A stretch of 64,000 nt of DNA from Chromobacterium alticapitis (GCF_002924365.1 NZ_PQWB01000017.1:299289-363288); one strand, 5' to 3'; positions 44,784-53,734 are shown, numbered from the stretch's first letter. Notes: generated by a model from the sequence alone, not told the origin. Translations and numbers: made by a program.

Positions 44784-46885
44784 TGCGCTACGCCACCATC
44801 GCGATGGCGACCGTGGGCGCGATCCTGCTCTATCTGCTGGCCGTGGCCACCGGCAACGCCTCCAAGCTCAACGACTACTACTGGTGGGTGTTCGGCCTGA
44901 ACAGCCTGCTGCTGTTCGCCCTGCTCAGCGTGGTGGCGCGACAGCTGCTGCGGCTGCGCCAACGGGTGCGCAACCGCGTGTTCGGCGCCAAACTGACGCA
45001 AAAGCTGGCGCTGATGTTCGCCGGCGTCGCGTTGGTGCCGGGCCTTCTGGTGTTCACCGTGTCGGCGCAATTCCTGACGCGCAGCATAGAGAGCTGGTTC
45101 GACGTCAAAGTGGAGGCCGCGCTGGACCGCGGCCTGGTGCTGGGGCGCAGCGCGCTGAACTATGTGCTGGAAGATGTCGGCCGCAAGGGCCAGCTGGTGC
45201 TGGACGAAGTGCAGCCGCTGGAAGACGGCAAGCTGGCGGGGAGGCTGGATCGGCTGCGGGATCAGCTAGGGCTGAAGGAAATCGCCGTGTTCAACCGCGG
45301 CAACGGCCAGCTGCTGGCCTTCGCTGGCGACAAGACCCCGGCCAGGCTGTCGCGGGAAACCCTGCGAGCGGTACGCGCGCAGCATCCGCAGCACAGCATA
45401 GAGAACGACGGCAACAACGGTCTGACGCTACGCGTGCTGCAGGCTTACCGCTCGCCGGGCGAGGAAACCCGGGTGCTGCTGCTGAGCCAGGCCGCGCCGG
45501 CCGACATCAGCCGCGACGCGGAGCAGATCGAAAGCGCGCGTTCCGAGTACCGCCAGCTGTTGCTGGCGCGCCATGGGCTGCGCACCTTCTACATGCTGAC
45601 GCTGGCGCTGGCCGTGCTGTTGGCGCTGACCGCGGCCCTGGCTTTCGCGCTGTTCCTGTCCGAACGCTTGTCCGCGCCGCTGTCCGAGCTGGCCGCCGGC
45701 GCGCGCGCGGTGGCGCAGGGCGACTTTTCCAAGCGCCACCCGGTATACCGCCGCGACGAGCTGGGCATGTTGACCACGCTGTTCAACCGCATGACGCAGC
45801 AATTGGAAGAGGCGCGGCAGCAGGCGGAGAGAAGCCGCGGCGAGCTCGAAGGCGGCAAGCTTTATCTGGAAAGCATCCTGGCCAACCTGTCTGCCGGCGT
45901 CATCGCCTTCGGCGGAGACTGGCAGATCCGCGCCGCCAACAGCAGCGCCTCGCGCATTCTCGGCGTGGAATTCGGCCGGCTGGCCGAGCATCGCTTCCCG
46001 GAGTGGGGGAGCGAGATGCCGGCGGTGGCGCCGCTGGTGGAAACCGTGATGCAGCATGCCGACAGCGATGTGGAGACCGACTGGCAGACCCAGTTGAATT
46101 ATGAAACCAGCCATGGCGAGCGCACGCTGCTGGTGCGCGGCGCGCGGCTGCCGGAGCATTCGGACGACGGTTATGTGCTGGTGTTCAACGACATCACCGA
46201 ACTGGCGCGGGCCCAGCGCGACGCGGCCTGGGGCGAGGTGGCCAAGCGGCTGGCGCATGAAATCCGCAACCCGCTCACCCCCATTCAACTGTCCGCCGAA
46301 CGGCTGGCGATGAAACTGGCAGACAAGCTGGAAGGCCCCGACGCCGACATGCTCAAGCGCTCCACCGACACCATCATCAAACAGGTGGGCGCATTGAAAA
46401 GCATGGTGGACGCCTTCCGCGATTATGCCCGCGCGCCCAAGATCAAACTGGTCAAGCTTGATCTCAATCAGGTGATTCGAGAGGTGATGACTCTTTACGA
46501 ATCCAATCCTGCTGTTAAGATTGCGCTGGAAGACATGCCGCTGATGATTATGGGCGATGCCGCCCTGCTGCGTCAGGTGCTGCATAATCTGATGCAGAAC
46601 GCCCAGGATGCAGTCCTTGACGTTGGCATCCCGATGATTCAAATTAGCAGCCGACAAGAAGAAGGAAACGCGCTCGTCTGCGTCGAGGACAATGGCGCCG
46701 GCTTCAATCCGGACGTCCTCAGGCGCGCGTTCGAGCCTTATGTGACTAGCAAAGCCAAGGGCACCGGTCTGGGACTGGCCGTGGTCAAGAAGATTATGGA
46801 AGAACACCATGGTCAGGTCATTTTGGGGAATGCCGAACGGCAAGGCGCGCGCGTCCTTCTCTCCCTGCCATTGCTGGAGGCCTAA
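44783..46885 (+). CDS. ntrY: NtrY-like sensor histidine kinase
   Basis: A 700-residue membrane kinase: two helices in the first 60 residues, an extracytoplasmic region, a third helix near 275-295, HAMP, PAS (residues about 370-460), then the H box AKRLAHEIRNPLTPIQLSAE, N box NLMQNAQDAV and G boxes VEDNGAGF and GTGLGLAVVK. The signal is unknown; relatives link to nitrogen or redox respiration. It starts in a TGATG overlap with DUF4390 and ends overlapping ntrX (TAATG). Confidence 0.95.
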   Translation: MRYATIAMATVGAILLYLLAVATGNASKLNDYYWWVFGLNSLLLFALLSVVARQLLRLRQRVRNRVFGAKLTQKLALMFAGVALVPGLLVFTVSAQFLTRSIESWFDVKVEAALDRGLVLGRSALNYVLEDVGRKGQLVLDEVQPLEDGKLAGRLDRLRDQLGLKEIAVFNRGNGQLLAFAGDKTPARLSRETLRAVRAQHPQHSIENDGNNGLTLRVLQAYRSPGEETRVLLLSQAAPADISRDAEQIESARSEYRQLLLARHGLRTFYMLTLALAVLLALTAALAFALFLSERLSAPLSELAAGARAVAQGDFSKRHPVYRRDELGMLTTLFNRMTQQLEEARQQAERSRGELEGGKLYLESILANLSAGVIAFGGDWQIRAANSSASRILGVEFGRLAEHRFPEWGSEMPAVAPLVETVMQHADSDVETDWQTQLNYETSHGERTLLVRGARLPEHSDDGYVLVFNDITELARAQRDAAWGEVAKRLAHEIRNPLTPIQLSAERLAMKLADKLEGPDADMLKRSTDTIIKQVGALKSMVDAFRDYARAPKIKLVKLDLNQVIREVMTLYESNPAVKIALEDMPLMIMGDAALLRQVLHNLMQNAQDAVLDVGIPMIQISSRQEEGNALVCVEDNGAGFNPDVLRRAFEPYVTSKAKGTGLGLAVVKKIMEEHHGQVILGNAERQGARVLLSLPLLEA

Positions 46886-48153
46886 TGCGTAGCAGCGATA
46901 TTTTGATTGTGGACGACGAGATCGGTATTCGAGAACTGCTCTCCGAGATCCTGCAGGACGAAGGTTATACCGTGGCCCTGGCGGAAAACGCCGAGGTGGC
47001 GCGGCAGTTGCGCAACCAGACGCGTCCCGCGCTGGTGCTGCTCGACATCTGGATGCCCGATTGCGACGGCGTGACCCTGCTGAAGGAGTGGGCCAAGTCC
47101 GGTCTGCTCAATATGCCGGTAGTCATGATGTCCGGCCACGCCAGCATAGACACCGCGGTGGAAGCCACCCGCATAGGCGCATTCGACTTCCTGGAAAAGC
47201 CCATCGCCTTGCAGAAGCTGCTGACCACCGTGCAGCGCGCGCTGAAGTATGGCGATATGCAGGCCAACACCTCGCTGAACCTGGACAAGCTGGGCCGCAG
47301 CGAGCCCATCCAGGAGCTGAAGCGCCAGCTGGAGCGCGTGGCCAAGGTCAAATCGCCGGTGCTGCTGACCGGCGAATCCGGCTCCGGCTTCGAGCTGGTG
47401 GCGCGCTTCTTCCACCAGGGCAATACGCCCTGGGTGACGCCGGCCAAGCTGGAACAGCTGGCCGACGCGCCGCTGGAACTCTTGCAGAAGGCCAACAACG
47501 GCGTGCTGTATCTGCCGGAAATCGGCCAGTACAGCCGCCGCGTGCAGCAGGGCCTGCTATTCCTGCTGTCCAAGCTGGACCGCTTCAACGTGCGTCTGAT
47601 CTGTTCCTGCAGCCGTCCGCTGCAGGAGCTGCTGGTGGACCCGGAGTGCGACAACCGCCTCTTGACCGCGCTGTCCAGCGTGATCGTGCCCATCCCGCCG
47701 CTGCGCGAGCATTCCGAGGACATCACCTTCATCGCCGAGCAAATCCTGGTGGAGCTGGTGGAGTCCAAGCAGGTGCCGGCGCGCAAGCTGACCACCGCCG
47801 CGCTGAACGCGATGCGCCAGTACGATTGGCCGGGCAATCTGGAGCAGCTGCGCAGCATCATCAAGAGCCTGGCGCTGACGGCGGAGTCCGACGAAGTGGA
47901 CGCCTCCGAGGTCAACAAGGTGCTGGCGCAGTTCCGCCACGAAAAGCCGGTGGAGGAGTCGGGCTTCGACTTCAACATCCCGCTGCGCGAATTGCGCGAA
48001 CAGCTGGAGCGCCGCTATTTCGAGTACCACATCTCGCTGGAAAACGGCAATATGAGCCGAGTGGCGCAGAAAGTGGGCCTGGAGCGGACTCACCTGTACC
48101 GCAAGCTCAAGCAGCTGGGCATCAAGTTCGCCCGCAAGGTGGCGGAGGAGTAA
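46885..48153 (+). CDS. ntrX: NtrX-like response regulator with a degenerate AAA+ domain
   Basis: A 422-residue regulator: receiver domain (1-120; DLLDIWMPDCDG-type VLLDIWMPDCDG holds the phosphorylated Asp), central AAA+ region (about 140-340) and a Fis-type HTH at the end (NMSRVAQKVGLERTHLYRKL). The AAA+ part is degenerate: Walker A reads GESGSGFELV with Phe in place of the catalytic Lys, the Walker B region reads NNGVLYLPEIG, and no GAFTGA sigma54 loop is visible. It therefore probably binds DNA and regulates without sigma54 activation. It is coupled to ntrY and preceded by GGAGG. Confidence 0.93.
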   Translation: MRSSDILIVDDEIGIRELLSEILQDEGYTVALAENAEVARQLRNQTRPALVLLDIWMPDCDGVTLLKEWAKSGLLNMPVVMMSGHASIDTAVEATRIGAFDFLEKPIALQKLLTTVQRALKYGDMQANTSLNLDKLGRSEPIQELKRQLERVAKVKSPVLLTGESGSGFELVARFFHQGNTPWVTPAKLEQLADAPLELLQKANNGVLYLPEIGQYSRRVQQGLLFLLSKLDRFNVRLICSCSRPLQELLVDPECDNRLLTALSSVIVPIPPLREHSEDITFIAEQILVELVESKQVPARKLTTAALNAMRQYDWPGNLEQLRSIIKSLALTAESDEVDASEVNKVLAQFRHEKPVEESGFDFNIPLRELREQLERRYFEYHISLENGNMSRVAQKVGLERTHLYRKLKQLGIKFARKVAEE

Positions 48154-48309
48154 GGCGAAACGCCTGATGTCGCATTGCGGTAATGTTGGGCTTCGCTTTG
48201 CTCAGCCCAAGCTGCGAGGCGCGCCTTGCCTCAGGCGTTTTGCTCGACAAAAATCGCTTATCGACGCCAGCCCCCTCAGGGCTGGCGTTCCGCATTCTGG
48301 AGCATGAAT

Positions 48310-49068
48310 ATGGAACACCCGCGCGAACTGGACGACGAGGCGCTGCTGCGCTACAGCCGGCACATCCTGTTGCCGGAGATAGACATAGCGGGCCAGCGCC
48401 GGCTGCTGGCCGCGCGGGCGCTGATCGTCGGCGCCGGCGGGCTGGGCTCGCCGGTGGCGCTGTATCTGGCCAGTGCTGGAGTCGGCCATCTGACCATCGT
48501 CGACGACGACAGGGTGGAGCTGTCCAATCTGCAGCGGCAGATCGCCCACGACACGGCCAGTCTGGGCCAGGGCAAGGCTGAATCGGCGGCGCGGCGCATG
48601 CGGGCTTTGAATCCGGACATCGAGGTCCGGCCTTTGGCCGAGCGTTTGTCGGGCGACCGGCTGATGGAGGAGGCGGCCGCGCACGATCTGGTGTTGGATT
48701 GCTCGGACAATTTTGCCACCCGCCACGCGGTCAACCGCGCCTGCGTGGCCGCGCGCGTGCCCTTGGTGTCCGGCGCGGCGGTGCGTTTCTCCGGCCAACT
48801 GGCGGTATTCGACAGCCGCGACGCCGCCTCGCCGTGCTACCACTGCCTGTTTCCGGACGAAGGCGAGGCCAGCGACGGCCCATGCGCGACGTTTGGCGTG
48901 CTGTCGCCCTTGGTGGGCGTGATCGGCAGCCTGCAGGCGGTGGAGGCGGTCAAGCTATTGGCCGGCATCGCGCCGGCGCTGGGCAAGCTGACCTTGTACG
49001 ACGCGCTGGGCGGCGGCTTCAAGCAGATCCGCGTGCCGCGCGATCCGGCTTGCGCGGTGTGCCGGTAG
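48310..49068 (+). CDS. MoeB/ThiF-family E1-like adenylyltransferase
   Basis: A 252-residue enzyme that adenylates the C-terminus of a ubiquitin-like sulfur carrier (MoaD or ThiS). The ATP site is IVGAGGLGSPVALYL; zinc cysteines are in CYHCLFPD and CAVCR; the Asp of LDCSDNFATR is typical. ATG 48310 has GGAG seven nt upstream. Its TAG stop codon lies inside repeat R3 copy b, so the last residues border the repeat. MoeB versus ThiF cannot be resolved. Confidence 0.92.
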   Translation: MEHPRELDDEALLRYSRHILLPEIDIAGQRRLLAARALIVGAGGLGSPVALYLASAGVGHLTIVDDDRVELSNLQRQIAHDTASLGQGKAESAARRMRALNPDIEVRPLAERLSGDRLMEEAAAHDLVLDCSDNFATRHAVNRACVAARVPLVSGAAVRFSGQLAVFDSRDAASPCYHCLFPDEGEASDGPCATFGVLSPLVGVIGSLQAVEAVKLLAGIAPALGKLTLYDALGGGFKQIRVPRDPACAVCR

Positions 49069-49101
49069 GGCGGAAGCCCGGCTAAAGCCGGGCGTTCCGC
49101 C
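49064..49101 (+). repeat. R3 palindromic repeat, copy b
   Basis: GGTAGGGCGGAAGCCC...GGGCGTTCCGCC. It supplies the moeB/thiF stop codon and forms the left boundary of the AT-rich insert. Confidence 0.8.
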
Positions 49102-49116
49102 TGATGGCGCTATCGA

Positions 49117-49482
49117 TCAGCGAAGATATTCTTTAAGTAAAGCATCGGGGTCTGAGAAATCAGATGGGTCTTCGAGACTGGCTAAATGGTTGCATATGAT
49201 TATGAAATCTTCTTCTGCGATGTATGCTTGAAAGTGGTTGGCATGTTTGGATGAAACTGCATTGGCATATGACCGACCAGTTGCGGTGAGCGCCTGACGC
49301 AGCTGCTCCGGATCGTCAATTTCTACGTCAAAGTCCTGTGATGATAGATAAAGTAACTTGCCATTCGGACTATAAGTTGTTGGAGGGCACCGTCCATCCA
49401 ATTCTGGTGAAGCCTTCCTGACGGTTTCAAAACTTGCTGTAGAAAAGTACCCATCCCAATCAAAATGTTTTCTTGGCATCAT
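49117..49482 (-). CDS. AT-rich small gene of unknown function bracketed by inverted repeats
   Basis: A 121-residue acidic soluble protein beginning MMPRKHFDWDGYFST. I do not recognise a family. AGGA lies upstream of tandem ATG codons at 49482 and 49479; the longer open frame lacks such a signal. Base composition is clearly more AT-rich than the neighbours, and inverted R3 copies flank the gene on both sides. Both facts suggest acquisition or cassette-like movement. Small acidic genes of this kind can be immunity proteins, but nothing shows that directly. Confidence 0.65.
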   Translation of the reverse strand: MMPRKHFDWDGYFSTASFETVRKASPELDGRCPPTTYSPNGKLLYLSSQDFDVEIDDPEQLRQALTATGRSYANAVSSKHANHFQAYIAEEDFIIICNHLASLEDPSDFSDPDALLKEYLR

Positions 49483-49591
49483 TGATGTTCCTGAGTGTCG
49501 GGAAGTTGTATGCAAATATTCCGTAGTGCGCGTTAGCTTAGCCATCCCCGCGAACTGCGTGCCGGCCAACTCATGCCAGATGGCGACGCAT

Positions 49592-49623
49592 GGCGGAACG
49601 CCCCGCAGGGGCTTCCGCCCTAC
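49592..49623 (-). repeat. R3 palindromic repeat, copy c (inverted)
   Basis: GGCGGAACGCCCC...GGGGCTTCCGCCCTAC, inverted relative to copy b, right boundary of the AT-rich insert and only 7 nt from the tlpA-like stop. Confidence 0.8.
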
Positions 49624-49630
49624 GGGGGGG

Positions 49631-50116
49631 TTACAGATGCTGCTCGATCAGCTTGCGCACTTCGGCGAAGTCCATCACGCCGACGTAGCGCTTGATGATG
49701 TTGCCCTGCTTGTCGATCAGGAAGGTGGTGGGGGCGAGCTGGATGTCGCCGAAGGCCTTGGCCACGTCGCCTTGAGTGTCCAGCGCGACGAAGAAGGGCA
49801 GCTGATACTTGGCGACGAAGCTCTGCACGTAGTTGGGCGGGTCATAGCTCATCGCCACCGCCAGCACATTCAGACCTTTGCCGGCGTAGTCCTGATGCAG
49901 CTTCTTGATCTCCGGCATTTCCTCGACGCAGCCGGGGCAGCTGGTGGCCCAGAAGTTGACCAGCACCACCTTGCCCTTCAGCGCGGCCGTGCTGGTGCTG
50001 ACGCCGGCCAGCGAAGTCAGCTTGACCTCCGGCGCCGGCTGGCGCGAGAACAGCAGGGAATAGGCGATGCCGGCAACCGCCAGGACTGCCACCAGGATCA
50101 GCAAACCTTTCTTCAT
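49631..50116 (-). CDS. TlpA/ResA-like membrane-anchored thioredoxin
   Basis: A 161-residue protein with an N-terminal membrane anchor (LLILVAVLAVAGIAYSLLF) and a redox motif WATSCPGCVEEMP, i.e. CPGC rather than the common CGPC or CxPC. It ends with the cis-Pro loop LAPTTFLIDKQG. Role in periplasmic thiol redox, perhaps cytochrome maturation. It heads a leftward run with the thioesterase upstream (20 nt). Confidence 0.9.
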   Translation of the reverse strand: MKKGLLILVAVLAVAGIAYSLLFSRQPAPEVKLTSLAGVSTSTAALKGKVVLVNFWATSCPGCVEEMPEIKKLHQDYAGKGLNVLAVAMSYDPPNYVQSFVAKYQLPFFVALDTQGDVAKAFGDIQLAPTTFLIDKQGNIIKRYVGVMDFAEVRKLIEQHL

Positions 50117-50136
50117 CTTGTCTTCCTAATTGCGTC

Positions 50137-50550
50137 TCAGGCCGACTTGGCCTGTATCAGTTCCAGCGCGTCGCGCAGCGGGCCTTCCAGCACCACGGCC
50201 TTGTTGGCGCGGGCGTCGAATACCACGAAGGTGACGTCGGCCTGGGCCACCAGGGTGTCCGTGCCGTCCAGCAGCACGCGCTGGTGGATCACCGCGCTGC
50301 GGTTGCCTATGGACTTGACCGTGCTTTCGATGACCAGCAGCTCGCCCATGGTGGCCGGACGGGCGTAGTCGATATTGATGTTGACCACGGCCAGGGCCAG
50401 GCCGCTTTGCAGGAATTGCGGCAGCGCGCCGCTGTCCTCGAAGCAGTTCCAGCGCGCTTCTTCCAGGAACTCCAGGTAGCGCGCGTTGTTGACGTGGCCG
50501 AACAGGTCCAGATGATAGCCGCGAACCTTGATCCGTGTTTCATGCGCCAT
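50137..50550 (-). CDS. Hotdog-fold acyl-CoA thioesterase (4HBT/YbgC type)
   Basis: A 137-residue single hotdog domain. YHLDLFGHVNNARYLEFLEEAR carries the active-site Asp and the HVNNARY pattern of 4-hydroxybenzoyl-CoA thioesterase relatives (motif quoted in parts: DLFGHVNNARYLEF). It hydrolyses an acyl-CoA of unknown chain. Translation starts at ATG 50550 with a GGGG-rich upstream stretch. Confidence 0.9.
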   Translation of the reverse strand: MAHETRIKVRGYHLDLFGHVNNARYLEFLEEARWNCFEDSGALPQFLQSGLALAVVNINIDYARPATMGELLVIESTVKSIGNRSAVIHQRVLLDGTDTLVAQADVTFVVFDARANKAVVLEGPLRDALELIQAKSA

Positions 50551-50583
50551 GTGTTTTCCCCTCTTTGGTGTGTTGGCGTAGCG

Positions 50584-50961
50584 TTAATCGGCGCCGCCGT
50601 CCAGGTCCAGCGGCGTGAACGCTTCGCGCTCCAGCGGCTCAGGGACCAGGTCGGTCAGCACAGAATGGATTTCCACCTTGAACCATTGCTGGAACAGGTT
50701 GGGACTGATGTTCTGCGGCCACAGGTTCTCATCCTCGCACCAGTCGGCGAGCTCGGCCTCGAACAGCTGGCGGTAGCTTTGCTGGACGAAGCGGCGCGCC
50801 GCGTCGGCGTCTTCGGCCGGGGGAATCAGCAGCGCGTTGCAGTCTGCGGCCAGCGCCTCCAGCGTCAGCTGCGGGTCTATGGCGCCGGGCAGGCTTTTCA
50901 GCCAGGCGAGAAACGGGGCTTGCGGGCGCAGAAGCGCCAGGCTGCGGTTGACTTCAAACAT
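50584..50961 (-). CDS. Conserved acidic protein of unknown function
   Basis: A 125-residue soluble acidic protein (MFEVNRSLALLRPQAPFLAWL...). I recognise no domain. It lies between the thioesterase and TonB-like genes on the same strand, 13 nt after the latter's stop, so it is probably co-transcribed with them. Confidence 0.7.
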   Translation of the reverse strand: MFEVNRSLALLRPQAPFLAWLKSLPGAIDPQLTLEALAADCNALLIPPAEDADAARRFVQQSYRQLFEAELADWCEDENLWPQNISPNLFQQWFKVEIHSVLTDLVPEPLEREAFTPLDLDGGAD

Positions 50962-50974
50962 GATGCATCCTTGT

Positions 50975-51814
50975 TCAATGGCTGGACAACAGGTTATCGC
51001 GGGTGAAAACGAATTTGCGGTTGATGCGCAGCGTCGAGTTGCTCTTCGCCAGCGCGGGCGGAAACGGCGCGAACGGCGCGGCCAATTCGACGATGTGTTG
51101 GGCGGCTTGATCCAGAATCGGCGAGCCGGATGAACGGCTGACGCGCATGCTGCGCAGGCTGCCGTCGGCGGCGATGGTTACGTCCAGCGTCACCGAGCCG
51201 TGCAGATCGCGGCGGCGGGCCTCCTCCGGATAGTTCAGATTGCCTATGCGCTCCACTTTCAGCTGCCAGTCCGCCTGGTAACGCGCCCAAGGATAGCTGC
51301 GCGCCGCTTCGGCCGGATTGGCGTTGTTTGGGCCGCTCTCCTTGTCGTTGTCGGCCGCGGCGTTATCGCCGCCGCGCGACAGCGCGCCCACCTGCGCGAG
51401 CAAGGAGCCGGTGCTGACCTTGGCGGCTGGCGGCGTGGCCGGCAGTTTGGCTGGGGCGGGCGCGGAGCGGACGATGGGGTTGAGCGGCGCGGCGGTTTGT
51501 TCCGGCGCGGCCGGCGCGGCAGTGGGCTTGGGCGGCGCGCTGCGGCTGAGCAGTTGGCGCGCTTGCGCGGTGTTGCCGGCGCCTTGGCGGTTGTCTTCGG
51601 CCACGCGTTCCGTTGCCGGCGCGGCGGCGGCCGGCGCCAGGCGCGGCCGCAGGCTGATCTGCAGCGGGCTGGGCGCGCTGGCCGGCGCGGGCTGCGAGGC
51701 GAAGCCGCCCAGGCTCAGCAGCGCCAGGTGGGCCAGCAGCGAGACGCCCGCCATCAGCCATAGCGGGCGGTTGTCGGGCGCGGAGGGGCGGGAGCGGTGC
51801 AGACGATCGGCCAT
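50975..51814 (-). CDS. TonB-like energy-transducing protein
   Basis: A 279-residue protein with an N-terminal transmembrane helix (LWLMAGVSLLAHLALLSLGG), a long Pro/Ala-rich periplasmic spacer and a C-terminal TonB domain (LNYPEEARRRDLHGSVTLDV; SGSPILDQAAQ). It would couple the proton motive force to outer-membrane receptors, but exbB and exbD are not adjacent. ATG 51814 (MADRLHRS) is chosen; the frame extends a little upstream. Confidence 0.85.
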   Translation of the reverse strand: MADRLHRSRPSAPDNRPLWLMAGVSLLAHLALLSLGGFASQPAPASAPSPLQISLRPRLAPAAAAPATERVAEDNRQGAGNTAQARQLLSRSAPPKPTAAPAAPEQTAAPLNPIVRSAPAPAKLPATPPAAKVSTGSLLAQVGALSRGGDNAAADNDKESGPNNANPAEAARSYPWARYQADWQLKVERIGNLNYPEEARRRDLHGSVTLDVTIAADGSLRSMRVSRSSGSPILDQAAQHIVELAAPFAPFPPALAKSNSTLRINRKFVFTRDNLLSSH

Positions 51815-51901
51815 GTCGAGTTTCCGGACTTTGCCGGAGTGTAGCACGGTCGGATGCGAAAACGCCGCGGCGGCGCGCGGCGTTCGGCGGGCGCGCCCGG
51901 C

Positions 51902-52369
51902 TTATTTTTCCAGCAGGCTGCGCAGCATCCAGGCGGTTTTTTCGTGGACTTGCAGGCGCTGGGTCAGCAGGTCGGCGCTAGGTTCGTCGCCGGCGTGCTC
52001 CACCACTTCGAAGATGCTGCGAGCGGTGCGGCAGATGGTTTCGTGGCCGTCCACCAGCTGGCGGATCATTTCCTCGGCCTTGGGCGGCGTGCCGGCGGCT
52101 TCCGCGATGGAGGTCAGGCGGGCGTAGTCGGCGTAGCTGCCCGGCGCGTAGTGGCCCAGCGCGCGGATGCGCTCGGCGATGGCGTCCACGGCCAGCGACA
52201 GCTCGGTGTACTGGGTTTCGAACATCAGGTGCAGGGTGTTGAACATCGGCCCGGTGACGTTCCAGTGGAAGTTGTGCGTCTTCAGGTACAGGGTGTAGCT
52301 GTCGGCCAGCAGGCGGGACAGGCCGTCCGCGATATGTTGGCGGTCTTGCTCATTGATGCCGATATCCAT
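51902..52369 (-). CDS. dps: Dps/ferritin-like DNA-protection protein
   Basis: A 155-residue four-helix protein with the Dps ferroxidase signature: [15 protein letters not shown] followed by [23 protein letters not shown] (quoted in parts: KTHNFHWNV and FETQYTEL). It oxidises ferrous iron with peroxide and shields DNA. Normal length, no lysine-rich tail. Confidence 0.93.
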   Translation of the reverse strand: MDIGINEQDRQHIADGLSRLLADSYTLYLKTHNFHWNVTGPMFNTLHLMFETQYTELSLAVDAIAERIRALGHYAPGSYADYARLTSIAEAAGTPPKAEEMIRQLVDGHETICRTARSIFEVVEHAGDEPSADLLTQRLQVHEKTAWMLRSLLEK

Positions 52370-52439
52370 GATTTTGCTCCTGTGTGGCGGCCGTGCAGCC
52401 TGGCCGCGTTTTGGTCTACACTCCCCGTTTTGTCGGGAA

Positions 52440-52742
52440 ATGGCGATGAAACCCTGGTTGTCGTGCCAAGCCGGCCGCGTGCGCCTGACGCTGCACGTTC
52501 AGCCCGGCGCCAAGAAAACGGAGCCGGCTGGCGAGCACGGCGAGTGTCTGAAGATCCGGCTGGCCGCGCCCCCGGTGGACGGTAAGGCCAACGCGGCGCT
52601 GCTGCTCTGGCTGGCGGACCGTTTCGACGTGGCCAAGCGCGACGTGATCCTGCTGTCCGGCGACAAGAGCCGGCACAAGGTGGTGGAGATCCACTGCGAT
52701 CTCGCCGTCGAGGCTGTGCTGGCTCTGTTCGATCTTCACTGA
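52440..52742 (+). CDS. DUF167 (YggU-like) protein
   Basis: A 100-residue protein with VQPGAKKTE and [17 protein letters not shown], the DUF167 signature. Function unknown. ATG 52446 is an alternative start. Its 3' end overlaps the convergent fxsA stop by 7 nt. Confidence 0.9.
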   Translation: MAMKPWLSCQAGRVRLTLHVQPGAKKTEPAGEHGECLKIRLAAPPVDGKANAALLLWLADRFDVAKRDVILLSGDKSRHKVVEIHCDLAVEAVLALFDLH

Positions 52743-53182
52743 AGGCGGCGGCCGGGTGGCGTGTCCTCATCCACCCTGTGGTATTCGCCTTCTATGATAT
52801 CGCCGTTTTGCGCCGGCCCCGCAGCGGGGCCTGGGCTAGGGCCTGCCGTGCGCAGTTGGATGTCGGGTCCTTTCAGCGGCAGCAACAGCAGGATGGCTGC
52901 GAGGTCGCTGAGCAGGCCGGGCAGCAGGAACAGCAGGCCGGCCAGGGCGTAGCGCAGCGGCCACAGCAGCGAGTACAGCGATACCTTGTCGCCCTGGCGC
53001 AACACGCTGCCCAGGGTCAGCAGCGCGCCCAGCTTCTGGTTGCGCAGCATCCACAGGCCAAGCAGGGAGGATAGGATGACCAGCATGAAAACGGCGAAGC
53101 CGCCGATGCGGCCGGCCAGCGCCACCAGCGCGGCGATTTCGGCGAACGGGTAGATCAGCAACAACAAGGGGAGTGCGCGCAT
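52736..53182 (-). CDS. fxsA: FxsA-family membrane protein
   Basis: A 148-residue protein with about three membrane segments (PLLLLIYPFAEIAALVALAG, AVFMLVILSSLLGLWMLRNQ) and a hydrophilic tail, as in FxsA, which is linked to phage exclusion in E. coli by overexpression. Its ATG lies one base from the GTG of the divergent cutA, so its ribosome site lies inside cutA coding sequence. Confidence 0.9.
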   Translation of the reverse strand: MRALPLLLLIYPFAEIAALVALAGRIGGFAVFMLVILSSLLGLWMLRNQKLGALLTLGSVLRQGDKVSLYSLLWPLRYALAGLLFLLPGLLSDLAAILLLLPLKGPDIQLRTAGPSPGPAAGPAQNGDIIEGEYHRVDEDTPPGRRLQ

Positions 53183-53183
53183 C

Positions 53184-53534
53184 GTGAATTCTTTTCCATC
53201 TGACGAATGTGTAATTGTAGTTTGCAACGCGCCGGATGCGGAGACGGCCGGGCGCATCGCGGAAGCTTTGGTGGGCGAGCGGCTGGCTGCCTGCGTCAAC
53301 ATCCTGGCGCCTTGCCGCTCGGTCTACCTGTGGCAGGGAGCGGTCGAGCGTAGCGAGGAAGTGCCGTTGCTGATCAAGACCCGCCGCGACGCTTACCCGC
53401 GGCTGGAGGCGAGACTGCAAGCGCTGCATCCGTATGAGGTGCCGGAAATCGTCGCCTGGCCCTTGGTCATGGGCTTGCCCTCTTACCTGACATGGGTATC
53501 GGACAGCGTGGTTTCAAGTGGCGAGGCCGGTTGA
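53184..53534 (+). CDS. cutA: CutA-type divalent-cation tolerance protein
   Basis: A 116-residue trimeric PII-like protein. VCNAPDAETAGRIAEALVGE and LAACVNI plus KTRRDAYPRLEARLQALHPYEVPEI (seen in parts) are CutA hallmarks. GTG at 53184 is the only start that keeps the family N-terminus; GGGGAG (53168-53173) precedes it, within the opposite-strand fxsA gene. Function in metal tolerance is debated. Confidence 0.93.
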   Translation: MNSFPSDECVIVVCNAPDAETAGRIAEALVGERLAACVNILAPCRSVYLWQGAVERSEEVPLLIKTRRDAYPRLEARLQALHPYEVPEIVAWPLVMGLPSYLTWVSDSVVSSGEAG

Positions 53535-53614
53535 TTCGCCCTTCAGTTGCGACTTCTCAGCTTGGCGATCGTTCCCGTTTCGCATTGGATTTTGAAAAAA
53601 TATTCAAGAACATC

Positions 53615-53643
53615 TTGACTGGCCTGAAGGGTTTCATTATAGT
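53615..53643 (+). promoter_or_regulatory. Sigma70 promoter of the tRNA-Lys array
   Basis: TTGACT (53615-53620), 17 nt, TATAGT (53638-53643). An A/T-rich stretch just upstream (53590-53610) resembles an UP element, and the GC-rich sequence before the first tRNA fits stable-RNA promoters. Confidence 0.8.
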
Positions 53644-53658
53644 TCCGGTCTCTCGCAT

Positions 53659-53734
53659 GGGTCGTTAGCTCAGCTGGTAGAGCAGCGGACTTTTAATCCG
53701 TTGGTCGCAGGTTCGAATCCCGCACGACCCACCA
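53659..53734 (+). tRNA. tRNA-Lys (anticodon TTT), copy 1
   Basis: 76 nt including encoded CCA; acceptor GGGTCGT/ACGACCC pairs, T-loop GTTCGAATC, anticodon in GGACTTTTAATCC. Confidence 0.97.
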
